From an uncultured Lachnospiraceae bacterium (GTDB taxonomy: Bacteria; Bacillota; Clostridia; Lachnospirales; Lachnospiraceae), in NCBI GenBank assembly GCA_910588295.1, contig CAJUQO010000052.1:1-25028 (forward strand): DNA of 25,028 nucleotides. Direction: 5' to 3'. Every line of letters begins with the position of its first letter. Position 1 is the first letter of the stretch. The translations under genes and the position numbers were made by a program. Below the pieces are notes generated by a model. The model had not been told where the DNA came from. It worked only from the letters and a program-made list of their open reading frames with translations, and searched no databases. This document shows positions 16,068 through 24,484 of the stretch, piece after piece.

Positions 16068-17465
16068 TTATTTTCTCCGTTCCGCCAGTGCAGCCACATT
16101 TTCCTCCACCCGCTTTTTATTCAGCGGATAAATAATAATCAGCGCCACTGCCACAGCCGCCAGCCCGATGGCCGGAATGATGCAGGACAGCTCGAAAATG
16201 CCGTCCAATATCTCCGGATAGGCGGACGGATTCTCCGCCACTGCGGCGGTATAACCGATCATCGTAAGCAGTCCGCCGATCATCCCGGAGGATAAAGCCT
16301 GCCCTACTTTGCGGGCGAAAGAATACACCGAATAGATCGTACCGTCCTCGCGGATGCCGTTTCTTACTTCCGCGTCGTCGATAACATCCGTGATCATGGC
16401 CCATATCACGGTATTGAACATGCCAAGCCCCACATAGGCCAAAGCGAAAAACACTACATAGACCATGGGATCGGCCGGTTTTACCACCAGGCACACCACA
16501 TACACCGCCGCCCCGAACAGGCAGGATACCACAGACAGCTCTTTCTTGCCGAATTTTGCCGCCAGCCTGGAGGCAAAGGGCGCGCAGATGACCAGCATAC
16601 ACACCGAACCTGCCAGAGATGACATAGACTGGGCAGACGCGCTGTTATAATAAACCGGAAATACATAGGCCGCCATACCCTGCATACCAAGCATACCGAG
16701 AAGAAGCAAAATTGCCGCCGCAATAATGCCCAGAAGCGCCCGGTTGGTGACAAGACTCTTTAACATGGCGCCGATATCCAGCTTGGCCGTATTCTGGGGC
16801 ACCTCCACACGTTCGCGTACCAGATGGAAACAAAGCAGATAGCAGATGATCGCCAGTACACTGAACACACCTGCAATGATAGTCATACGCGGGCCGGAAA
16901 GCACGGTCGCACCATTGGCGGCTGTCTCATAGGCCACCATCGGTGTTCCCACGCCGATGACCAGCCCGGCCAGCGTAGCGCCGATGGTTCTCCAGGTAGA
17001 CAGCTCCGCACGGTCATCCGGATCGGCGGAAACTGCCGACGCCATGGAACCATACGGGATATTGATGGATGTGTAGAAGATAGACCCCCACAAAATATAC
17101 GTAAATACCATCCAGAAGAGCTTAAATCCCATGCTCATTCCGGCAAATCCGGATTGGAAGATCAGGAATGAGGCGATCGCCACCGGCCCGCACATCCGCT
17201 TGATCCACGGGCGGAACTTGCCGTCTTTGGTGGGTTTGGACCGGTCTACGATCTGTCCCATAGTCACGTCAGTCACCGCATCCACAAAACGGGCCGCCAT
17301 CATCAGCATACCCACGATACCGGCATTCACGCCCATAATATCCGTATAAAATTTCAGCATAAAGCTGGAGCTTAAAATGAATGTAAAATCATTTCCAAAA
17401 TCTCCAAACATATACCCGAGTTTGTCCTTCATGCCAAAAGGACGAACAGATGTATTATTTGCCAT
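16068..17465 (-). CDS. GPH-family cation:glycoside symporter
   Basis: A 465-residue, 12-helix transporter of the glycoside-pentoside-hexuronide family (MelB, UidB, XynB relatives). The cation-site motif RFVDAVTDVTMGQIVD (59-74) carries Asp62 and Asp66, equivalent to MelB Asp55 and Asp59, followed by GKFRPWIKR (82-90). Hydrophobic helices alternate regularly to about residue 445 and the tail is basic. It likely imports a glycoside, oligosaccharide or hexuronide with Na+ or H+. The position between a GH2 glycosidase and uronate enzymes favours a glucuronide-type substrate (inference). The start at 17465 has AAGGAG about 8 nt upstream. There is a 62-nt gap after the GH2 gene, and the next gene begins at its stop codon. 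Confidence 0.93.
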   Translation of the reverse strand: MANNTSVRPFGMKDKLGYMFGDFGNDFTFILSSSFMLKFYTDIMGVNAGIVGMLMMAARFVDAVTDVTMGQIVDRSKPTKDGKFRPWIKRMCGPVAIASFLIFQSGFAGMSMGFKLFWMVFTYILWGSIFYTSINIPYGSMASAVSADPDDRAELSTWRTIGATLAGLVIGVGTPMVAYETAANGATVLSGPRMTIIAGVFSVLAIICYLLCFHLVRERVEVPQNTAKLDIGAMLKSLVTNRALLGIIAAAILLLLGMLGMQGMAAYVFPVYYNSASAQSMSSLAGSVCMLVICAPFASRLAAKFGKKELSVVSCLFGAAVYVVCLVVKPADPMVYVVFFALAYVGLGMFNTVIWAMITDVIDDAEVRNGIREDGTIYSVYSFARKVGQALSSGMIGGLLTMIGYTAAVAENPSAYPEILDGIFELSCIIPAIGLAAVAVALIIIYPLNKKRVEENVAALAERRK

Positions 17466-17505
17466 TCTTTCTCTCCTTTTTGTATTTTATCTGCGTATTC
17501 CCACA

Positions 17506-17522
17506 GCCCGGACAGACCGGGC
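17506..17522 (-). other. intercistronic stem-loop between GH2 and symporter genes
   Basis: A GC-rich stem (GCCCGG and CCGGGC, 5-nt loop) sits just after the GH2 stop codon and before the symporter's ribosome binding site, with partial further pairing outside. No U tract follows. It may set relative expression of the two genes. Confidence 0.45.
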
Positions 17523-17527
17523 CGCTG

Positions 17528-19795
17528 TTATTCTTTATTGATTTTAATCAACTGGGCATTGAGAGATTCCAGGAACCCTTCCGGCATCATATTGCCGGCC
17601 ATAGCCACCATGCTCTTCGGCGTCATGGCCTTCATCATATCCCACATACCGACCCCCGGCCTCACATCGAAATTGGTGGCCAGTTTTACCGCTTTATTAA
17701 CGACCTCCAGCGCCTCTGGGCAGGAAGCCAGCTCCTCCATGGAATACTGTATGTTCCACTTACCCTCGGGAAATTCCATCGGCGCTTTCAGATCCATATC
17801 ACCCACTGCCGTAAACCAGTTGGCAACGCCCTCTTTGCGCTCATTTACCTCCGGCAGCACATAGATCCCCGGCTCCTTCGCTACTTTTTCCAATATCATA
17901 GTATCCTTTACGTCGCCGGCCACAGCCAGGATCGTGTTATATCCGTCTGCCAACGCCACCGTAAACACGAACACCTTCTCCCCGCGCTTTTCCTCCGCCG
18001 GTTTTCCATTAACATACAGGGCCACCGCAGGCTGATTGGAGTACACGCGGATCTCTGTCGTTTCTCCCGCCCGCTGGGCATACCGTTTTCCGCACAGATG
18101 CACCATTGGTTTCTTACTCCAGTAGGCCTGGTAAACATAGTAGCTGTCCTTTTTCGTCTTGCGGTCCATGGTCACTAGACCTTTGTTGTTCCGGCCTGCC
18201 ACGCCTCCCTCGTTGCGGGCCGCACAGCCGAAATCAAACATGTTCCACACATGGGTAGACCAAATCCACGGACGCTCGTCAAACACCTTCGCCAGATGTT
18301 CATGGTAAAGGGCCTGATATTCCTCCGAATAATCCTTGCAGGCCGGTTCCGGGCCGTGGTACGTAATGATGCCCTCGCAGCCGTACTCACTCATACCAAG
18401 GCAGAGATCCGGGTGCTTTGCGTGGAAATCATCCAGCCAGGGACCATTGTCCTCCATCCTGCCGCCGTACCAGCCAAAATAGTGGTTGTAGCTGATCACA
18501 TCGGTGATATGGTGCATCGGACTCTCCACCGGCGTCATGGACACATGGGCAATCGTGGTCAGGCGGGTGGGATCCAGCTCCTTGGCTAGGGCATTCAGCT
18601 CCTTATGATTCTCCACCAGCTTCTCCGAGATACCGCCGATAAGGATCTCATTGGAAATGCCCCAGAAGCATATGGACGGATGGTTATAATTCTGGATGAT
18701 CAGCTCCTTAAGCTGGCTGATACAGTTTTTGTGGGCATCGGGATCCTTGTTAAAGACAGAGATAAAGGGAATCTCCGCCCAGACTATGAAGCCCAGTTCA
18801 TCACAGGCATCATAGAAATCCTGGGAGTGCTGATAATGGGCCAGCCGGATCGTATTGGCTCCCAACTCCTTGATGATCGCGGCATCCCGGCGATGCTCCT
18901 CTTTTGTCAAGGCATTGCCCTTATACAGCAGATCCTGGTGACGGCTCACGCCCCGCAGCGGCGTCTGAATGCCATTGATGATAAAGCCCTTATCCGGTTC
19001 ACAGGAGAAAGAACGCACGCCCACCCTTGCAGACACTTCATCATAGGCCTCATTCCGGCGCTGCAAAAGGGCTGTCACCGTGTATAGATATGGATCATCA
19101 ATTTCCCAGAGCTTCGCGTCAGGCACACGGAGAGTCATGGCCGTATCGTCGGCGGGACGGCATCCATAGGCCACCTCTCTGCCTTCTGCGTCGCGGATCG
19201 AATACAGTACAGTAAAATTTTCATCCGGGTTTGTCACATAGGCCTTCACTTCAAAGACCGCCCCGCCGCCGTCACAGGGCTTCGGCGTGACCATAAGCCC
19301 CGGCCCCCCGAAATAATCCAGGTCAAAATGGGTATCCGGCACGCTGACCAGATTTACGCCGCGGTATAGTCCGCCATAAAATGTAAAATCTGCCGACTGG
19401 GGATACACGCTGTCCTTATACTCATTCGAGCAGTTGATCACCAGCAGATTCTCCTCATCCTCCTTCAGAAGATCCGTGATGTCCGCCCGGAAAATAGAAT
19501 ATCCGCCCTCATGGTAAACAGCCTCCTCGCCGTTCACATACACCGTGGCCTGCTGCCCTGCCGCCAGCACCTCCACGTAGGTCCTGCCTCCCGCAAGCGG
19601 CTGTCTGGGCGCCGCAAATTCCCTGGCGTACCAATAGCTTCCCCTGTCATAGCTGCCGTTGCCGTCCATGCCGTCAACGGCGTTCCAGGTATGGGGCAGG
19701 GTCACATCCTGCCAGTCAACGGGATAGCAATCCACCAGGCCCGCATCCTGGGCTATAAATTTCCATCCCGTATCCAAGTTAACAATTTTCCTCAT
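17528..19795 (-). CDS. GH2 glycosidase, candidate beta-glucuronidase
   Basis: A 755-residue family 2 glycosidase with no signal peptide, so intracellular. Layout: sugar-binding jelly roll (about 1-160), Ig-like domain (about 165-265), catalytic TIM barrel (about 268-560), a further Ig-like domain (about 570-645), and a helical C-terminal tail (about 660-755). The acid/base is Glu383 (FWGISNE) and the nucleophile Glu470 (MSEYG). Asn536-x-Lys538 (RNNKG) aligns with the NxK motif that recognises the carboxylate in E. coli beta-glucuronidase, but clostridial beta-galactosidases can carry NDKG at the same place, so it is supportive rather than decisive. uxuA, uxuB and a GPH symporter downstream favour a glucuronide substrate. 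It is the first gene of the operon; AAGGGGG precedes the ATG at 19795 by 6 nt. Confidence 0.92.
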   Translation of the reverse strand: MRKIVNLDTGWKFIAQDAGLVDCYPVDWQDVTLPHTWNAVDGMDGNGSYDRGSYWYAREFAAPRQPLAGGRTYVEVLAAGQQATVYVNGEEAVYHEGGYSIFRADITDLLKEDEENLLVINCSNEYKDSVYPQSADFTFYGGLYRGVNLVSVPDTHFDLDYFGGPGLMVTPKPCDGGGAVFEVKAYVTNPDENFTVLYSIRDAEGREVAYGCRPADDTAMTLRVPDAKLWEIDDPYLYTVTALLQRRNEAYDEVSARVGVRSFSCEPDKGFIINGIQTPLRGVSRHQDLLYKGNALTKEEHRRDAAIIKELGANTIRLAHYQHSQDFYDACDELGFIVWAEIPFISVFNKDPDAHKNCISQLKELIIQNYNHPSICFWGISNEILIGGISEKLVENHKELNALAKELDPTRLTTIAHVSMTPVESPMHHITDVISYNHYFGWYGGRMEDNGPWLDDFHAKHPDLCLGMSEYGCEGIITYHGPEPACKDYSEEYQALYHEHLAKVFDERPWIWSTHVWNMFDFGCAARNEGGVAGRNNKGLVTMDRKTKKDSYYVYQAYWSKKPMVHLCGKRYAQRAGETTEIRVYSNQPAVALYVNGKPAEEKRGEKVFVFTVALADGYNTILAVAGDVKDTMILEKVAKEPGIYVLPEVNERKEGVANWFTAVGDMDLKAPMEFPEGKWNIQYSMEELASCPEALEVVNKAVKLATNFDVRPGVGMWDMMKAMTPKSMVAMAGNMMPEGFLESLNAQLIKINKE

Positions 19796-20055
19796 AGTTT
19801 TCCCCCTTTTCTCTTGTTTTTATATGTGTTTTTACATTACCGTCATGGATTCTGTTGGCACAACACACAAAGACGCATCAAGAAAACCGATCAGTTTTAT
19901 CTATTTTATATAATCTCTTATTTTATAAACAGTGAGGATTTCTAGTAGTTTTTGGACTGTTTTTAGATTTCATTGCATTTACCTTAAGTTTGTGCAATAA
20001 TCTGCAAAAATAATACAAATTCATTAAAATTTTGATGTAAAAGGAGAAAGAGCCC
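19796..20055. promoter_or_regulatory. divergent control region of the uronate operon and AraC gene
   Basis: A 260-bp, strongly A/T-rich gap between the minus-strand operon and the plus-strand AraC gene. For the AraC gene a weak promoter is TTGTGC at 19990-19995, 18 bp, TACAAA at 20014-20019. For the operon I see only poor candidates (for example TTGTGC-18-TAATGT on the minus strand), as expected for an activator-dependent promoter. Operator half-sites cannot be defined from one sequence. Confidence 0.45.
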
Positions 20056-21288
20056 GTGGAACAGATCCTCAAAGATTTTGTGAAAGAACTTTTTGCTGTA
20101 TCAGAAATTCCAGGACATGCGTTCACCCTGCCCTGCGACGACTATGAGTGGCTGGATCTGAGCCTCCGCACAAAGCTCCTGGGAATCGATGCCTTCCGGG
20201 TCAATGAATTAGTAAACCAGCGATGCGAAAAACTGCATTCCAATACCCTTGTGTACTATACGGATATTTTTCAGCTTCATTATATTTTTATGAAAAGCGA
20301 AAACAGCAGTGAGATCTTCTGTATCGGGCCGATCCTTTATGAACGGATCGAGGGATCCGCGTTTGACAGGCTTTTTCATTCTCTGCATATGCCGGAACAG
20401 CTGCGGGAACCTATGAGATCCTTCTACCATAATGTGAAATACCTCCCCCATCTGGGAATGCTCGACAACCTTACCACGCTATGCGCCGACCGCATATGCG
20501 GCAAAGGACAGTATGAGATCTTATACAGGGACGAGGCGGAATACCCCAACTGGTCGCAAATCTATCAGAACTACCTCCGGATTCCCGATGAACCATTTAT
20601 GAATGTCCGGCATATTGAGGGACGGTACGAAGTCGAAAACGCCCTGATACAGGCCGTCGGCCGCGGCAATGAAGTCCTTGCCATGGAATGTGCCAACCGT
20701 TTTCTCTCCTACCGTATGCCCAGAAGGCTGGCCAGCCAGCTCCGGGACGACCGGGATCTGTGCATTACGCTGAATACGGTTTTGCGGAAAGCCGCAGAGC
20801 GCGCAGGCGTGCATCCCATCCATATCGACAGCTTTTCCAATGGCAATGTCCAACACATCGAACAGCTGGCCAATGAAGAGCAGATCCATAGTTTCCGAAA
20901 TAAAATGATCCGGGGATACTGCCGCCTGGTAAATACATATAACCTGAGAGACTATTCCCTGCCCATCCAAAAAGCCATCACATACATAAGCACCGACCTG
21001 ACCAGCGATCTGAGCTTAAAATCTCTGGCCGGTCAGCTCAATGTAAACTCCAGCTATCTCTCGACCCTGTTCAAAAAGGAAACGGGACTGCCGCTGACAG
21101 AATACGTAAACCGCCGTCGGATCGATATGGCCAAAGAGCTGCTGGCAAATACCAGCTATCCCTTAAAATCGATTGCAACCCAATGCGGGATCTCGGATAT
21201 CCAGTATTTCACCCGGATGTTCAAGCGGATCACCGGAATGACACCCAAAACGTACCGGATACAAGTGAACGCAGATCATATTTTATAA
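20056..21288 (+). CDS. AraC-family transcriptional regulator
   Basis: A 410-residue regulator starting at GTG 20056 with AAGGAG 9 nt upstream. The C-terminal 100 residues (about 303-402) form the double helix-turn-helix of the AraC family: LSLKSLAGQLNVNSSYLSTLFKKETG for the first, then YPLKSIATQCGISDIQYFTRMFKR and the closing GMTPKTYR. The 300-residue N-terminal part is larger than the cupin of AraC itself, is mainly alpha-helical in appearance and I cannot name its domain; it presumably senses the inducer. It is divergent from the six-gene uronate operon and is the obvious candidate activator. The inducer would be expected to be the imported glycoside, free uronate or a pathway intermediate (inference). 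Confidence 0.93.
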   Translation: MEQILKDFVKELFAVSEIPGHAFTLPCDDYEWLDLSLRTKLLGIDAFRVNELVNQRCEKLHSNTLVYYTDIFQLHYIFMKSENSSEIFCIGPILYERIEGSAFDRLFHSLHMPEQLREPMRSFYHNVKYLPHLGMLDNLTTLCADRICGKGQYEILYRDEAEYPNWSQIYQNYLRIPDEPFMNVRHIEGRYEVENALIQAVGRGNEVLAMECANRFLSYRMPRRLASQLRDDRDLCITLNTVLRKAAERAGVHPIHIDSFSNGNVQHIEQLANEEQIHSFRNKMIRGYCRLVNTYNLRDYSLPIQKAITYISTDLTSDLSLKSLAGQLNVNSSYLSTLFKKETGLPLTEYVNRRRIDMAKELLANTSYPLKSIATQCGISDIQYFTRMFKRITGMTPKTYRIQVNADHIL

Positions 21289-21337
21289 CTGATCCGCTAC
21301 AATATTTTCTAACCTTTCTCCTATCTTCGACATATAG

Positions 21338-21547
21338 TAAAGTAACAGGAAAGGATCCCCTGTACTTGTGTACAGTAACAGTTCAGCCTTCGGCCAAACT
21401 GTTACTGAATCCGGCCATTAAGAGTTCGCCTTCGGCAAAGGTCTGGATTCACTTTGGGCAAAACTTATGTTCCCTTACGGACTTTGCAGTACATGCAAAG
21501 TCCACAGCTGAACTGCCACTATGTACAGCATCCTTCCTGTCACTTTA
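21338..21547. repeat. 210-bp foldback element with internal stem-loops
   Basis: The outer arms are inverted over about 45 nt: 21338-21356 pairs with 21530-21547 (one mismatch, one bulge), CTGTAC 21360-21365 with GTACAG 21523-21528, and CAGTTCAGC 21379-21387 with GCTGAACTG 21507-21515. Inside lie three local hairpins: an 11-bp perfect stem (21373-21383 with 21397-21407), a GAATCC/GGATTC stem (21407-21412 with 21445-21450) and a 10-bp perfect stem (21479-21488 with 21494-21503). CCTTCGG occurs in two loops. The first local hairpin and the inner outer-arm segment compete for the same bases. The ends read TA-AAGT and ACTT-TA. It lies 7 nt before the ribosome binding site of the ABC gene. It may be a MITE-like mobile repeat or a structured leader RNA. 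Confidence 0.75.
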
Positions 21548-21564
21548 TTGATCGAGGTACATGT

Positions 21565-22329
21565 ATGCAGTCGATATTGACCCTGCAGGAAATCTGCTAC
21601 TCTTATCATACATTGCAAAAAGAAGTCCCGGCCATCCAAAAAATATCCTTTGATCTGCATCAGGGAGAATTTCTCTCGATCATCGGCCCCAGCGGCTGCG
21701 GCAAATCCACGCTGCTGAATCTGATTTGCCGACTGCAAAAGCCCGATTCCGGTGAGATTTTTTATCGTGGAAAAGAGGACATTCCGATCGGTTACATGCT
21801 CCAGCGGGATCATCTGCTGGAATGGCGCACGGTCACGCAAAATGTCCTCCTTGGCCTGGAAATGCAGAAGAAAGATACAAAAGAAGCCCGGGAAAAAGCG
21901 GAAGATCTTTTGAAAACCTATCAGCTCTGGGAATTTCGGGATGCCTACCCGCGGCAGTTGTCCGGCGGGATGCGGCAGCGGGCAGCCCTGATCCGCACCC
22001 TCCTGATGGATCCGGATCTGCTGCTTTTAGATGAACCCTTCTCCGCGCTGGACTACCAGACCCGTCTGTCCGTGAGCGACGATATCTATCGGATTATCCG
22101 GAAGGAAGGCAAATCTGCCATCCTGGTTACCCACGATATCTCCGAAGCGATCAGCATGTCCGACCGGGTACTGATCCTGTCTGCCTGTCCGGCCAGGGTA
22201 CTCACCTGTATACCGATGCTGTTTGCCGACAGACAGGCCGCCCCTCTGGAGAAACGTTCTCTCCCCGAATTTAATGAATATTTCAATAGGATCTGGAGGG
22301 AACTGCATGAAGCAAAACAGACCGCCTGA
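21565..22329 (+). CDS. ABC transporter ATP-binding protein (nitrate/sulfonate/thiamine-precursor type)
   Basis: A 254-residue ATPase. Walker A is GPSGCGKST (41-49), Q loop Gln80 (YMLQRDHLLEW), signature LSGGMRQR (132-139), Walker B LLLLDEPFS (152-160), switch His190 (VTHD). The YMLQRDHLLEWRTV stretch and the LSACPARV segment are usual in the SsuB/TauB/NrtD/ThiZ group, which energises import of sulfonates, nitrate or pyrimidine/thiamine precursors. The start at 21565 is chosen for GAGGT 6 nt upstream; the open frame extends back into the foldback element, where it has no start signal. It overlaps the permease gene by 23 nt. The substrate cannot be decided without a binding protein. Confidence 0.93.
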   Translation: MQSILTLQEICYSYHTLQKEVPAIQKISFDLHQGEFLSIIGPSGCGKSTLLNLICRLQKPDSGEIFYRGKEDIPIGYMLQRDHLLEWRTVTQNVLLGLEMQKKDTKEAREKAEDLLKTYQLWEFRDAYPRQLSGGMRQRAALIRTLLMDPDLLLLDEPFSALDYQTRLSVSDDIYRIIRKEGKSAILVTHDISEAISMSDRVLILSACPARVLTCIPMLFADRQAAPLEKRSLPEFNEYFNRIWRELHEAKQTA

Positions 22330-23125
22330 CCGGACATCCATGACCCGGCAGGAGCAGTACATTTACGACCACCAAAGACGAAAACGCCGAATCACTGTCT
22401 GGAAGCTCGCTATCCTTCTTGTCTTTCTTGCGCAATGGGAGCTCACCACACGCTTTGACCTTGTAAACAGTTTCATTTTCAGCAGCCCGTCCCGCATACT
22501 GAACACCTGTATCGAGATGGCGCAAAACGGCCAGCTCTTCTTCCACATCGGCATCACCCTGGGAGAAACGCTGGTATCCTTTTTTCTTGTGACCGTCATC
22601 AGTATCCTGGCCTCCATGCTGCTGTGGTATTTTACCACGGCATCCGAGGTCTTCGAGCCCTATCTGGTCATATTAAACAGTCTGCCGAAATCCGCTCTGG
22701 CTCCGCTCTTCATCGTCTGGTTCGGCACCGGATTTAAGACCATCGTCATCGCGGGTATGTCCGTGGCCATCTTCGGCTCGGTGATCAGCCTGTACCAGTA
22801 TTTCCGCCAGACAGACCCGGAGCTGATCAAGCTCATTTACACACTGGGAGGCGGACGCCGCCATGTGCTGACCAAGGTGCTGCTGCCCGGTTCCCTCCCT
22901 GCCATCCTCTCCGGTATGAAGGTCAATATCGGCCTCTGCCTGGTGGGTGTGGTCATCGGGGAATTCCTGGCCGCCCGGCAGGGCCTTGGCTACCTGATCA
23001 TCTACGGCTCCCAGGTATTCAAACTGGACTGGGTGCTGATGTCTATCTTTATTCTATGTATGATCGCTATGGGATTGTATAAGGGAGTGGAAGAGGTGGA
23101 GAAACGGTATAGCGTAAAAGTATAA
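22307..23125 (+). CDS. ABC transporter permease, SsuC/TauC/NrtB/ThiX type
   Basis: A 272-residue membrane permease. ATG 22307 has GGAGGG 7 nt upstream; the longer frame upstream runs inside the ATPase gene. There is a basic N-terminal tail, TM1 at about 30-46, then four or five more helices. LPKSALAPLFIVWFG (126-140) and the cytoplasmic EAA-type loop (about 178-205, with the Gly and VLLPGSLP pattern) that docks on the ATPase are typical of the binding-protein-dependent transport family. It overlaps the ATPase gene by 23 nt, so the two are translationally coupled. No periplasmic-type binding protein follows: a hairpin terminator comes right after the stop. The binding protein may be encoded elsewhere or lost. 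Confidence 0.93.
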   Translation: MKQNRPPDRTSMTRQEQYIYDHQRRKRRITVWKLAILLVFLAQWELTTRFDLVNSFIFSSPSRILNTCIEMAQNGQLFFHIGITLGETLVSFFLVTVISILASMLLWYFTTASEVFEPYLVILNSLPKSALAPLFIVWFGTGFKTIVIAGMSVAIFGSVISLYQYFRQTDPELIKLIYTLGGGRRHVLTKVLLPGSLPAILSGMKVNIGLCLVGVVIGEFLAARQGLGYLIIYGSQVFKLDWVLMSIFILCMIAMGLYKGVEEVEKRYSVKV

Positions 23126-23130
23126 AAAGA

Positions 23131-23152
23131 GGGGCATGCGTATCCATGCCCC
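23131..23152. terminator. hairpin shared by convergent genes
   Basis: A perfect 8-bp stem GGGGCATG/CATGCCCC with a 6-nt loop, 6 nt after the permease stop. On the minus strand it is followed by CTCTTTTTAT, so it may act mainly as the terminator for the minus-strand genes; on the plus strand the downstream bases are A/T-rich without a U run. Confidence 0.7.
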
Positions 23153-23255
23153 ATACATAAAATTCAATTTTACAGTTTTCATGACATCTTGAACTCTGTC
23201 TATTTTGCAGAATTGTGCGGCAGCTGGAAAAAGGAAAGCAAAGCTGCATTTTTTC

Positions 23256-24402
23256 TCATAAACAGCAGCCCAAATGATCCCGGCCCGCAATTGCTTGCGA
23301 TTGCGGAAGATGCTTTCTGCAAATAAACCCGTTCAAAAGGACAATACTGCCAACCACCATCTTACTCTTTCGCAGCACAAGAACCGGATGCAGCAGCAGC
23401 GCATCGCACAGAACCTGCACTTTTTTTGATATCCGCCCGGACTGGCACATCATATGGGTACTGTCTATGATAAAAGCGGATGAAATAAAACGTCCCAGCC
23501 TTTTCACCGCTGCCACAACTTCGGCTTTTGCCGCATGATGTTCCGCCATATAGGCGGCGCACAATACCATCAGTCCCAGGCTGCTGGACAGATGCACCAG
23601 CAGTTCATCCGTATTCAGCTCCTGCTCATCCAAAAAACGCCCTGCATCCGTACAGACATAATAAGGACATACCGAAATGCCAAACTCTTTCCTGAGAGAT
23701 TCCGGAAGATCACACACACTGTCCGTCGTAACCAGAAGAGACCGCCGTTTCGCCTGTTCAAAGATCAGGATATCCTTTTCAATCTCCGACTGCCGTATCT
23801 CTTCATTCAGCCGTACCAGCTCTTTGGGGAGAATACTCAGCACAGCCGCCTCCAGCAGCGCGCCGCTGACCGGTTTGGCCAGATATCCGCTGAACCCCTC
23901 CTTCCGGTAAAGAAGCTGGTTGTCACTGCCCGCATTGGCAGTCAGGGCAACCACGGGCACATCCCGGCACAGCCCTCCCGGCTGCGCACGCAGCGCATGG
24001 AGACACGCAATCCCGTCCATCTCCGGCATCATATGGTCCATCAGAATACAGTCATAATGATGATTCTGCGTCAGCTGCAGACATTCGGCCCCGCCGGAAG
24101 CCGTATCAATCTGGATCTTTGTCTCCGCTTGTACGGGAATCCAGTGTAAATGTACCCAGCTCTTTCTCATCGACAATATCCTGCTCCAGCATAACGATAA
24201 ACTTGGAGCCTTTGGTATAGATACTGTTCACACTGATCTCATCGCCCATCAGCTCCACTAACTGATGCACAATACTGAGGCCCAGCCCGGTTCCTTCGAT
24301 ATGGCGTTGTTCAGAAACATGAGAAGCACACTGGCCAGCATCCCCACTATAATCATAGAAAAGCAGCGTCTCTAATGTACAGAACGCAAAAAACACGGCC
24401 AT
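23256..24402 (-). pseudogene. remnant of a hybrid histidine kinase-receiver-DegV protein
   Basis: Two minus-strand frames hold consecutive pieces of one gene. The first (24402-24106) has the end of a kinase ATPase domain, with RHIEGTGLGLSIV (from about 24303) and the following beta strands. After a frame change near 24125-24145 the second (to 23256, 306 codons from ATG 24176) has a receiver with phosphoacceptor Asp47 (LMDHMMPEMDG), TALTAN-like switch and YLAKP (Lys101), then at about 146-290 a DegV-like fatty-acid-binding domain (TTDSVCDLPE, then FIIDSTHMMCQSGRIS). The receiver lacks its first strand and acidic pair, the kinase core (His box, N box) is missing, and the C-terminal DegV strand seems shifted into another frame near 23300. 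It has therefore decayed by deletions and frameshifts. The 306-codon part could still be expressed. Confidence 0.7.
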
Positions 24403-24484
24403 TCGCTTTCCTTCTAAAGTAATACAGATATAACTCTTGCAGCAAAACCCGGCCTGTTCTAATATCCGTCCCGGGCAGGCCTTT

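Noticed and set aside
21289..21564. TPP or other known riboswitch before the ABC genes
   Set aside because: The conserved TPP core (CTGAGA and the ACC...TGATCTGGATAATGCC-type segments) is absent, and no other class I know fits. Kept instead as a repeat or orphan structured element.
21454..21564. Upstream start at 21454 for the ABC ATPase
   Set aside because: The added 37 residues fall inside the foldback element, have no ribosome binding site and do not resemble an ABC N-terminus; GAGGT before 21565 is well placed.
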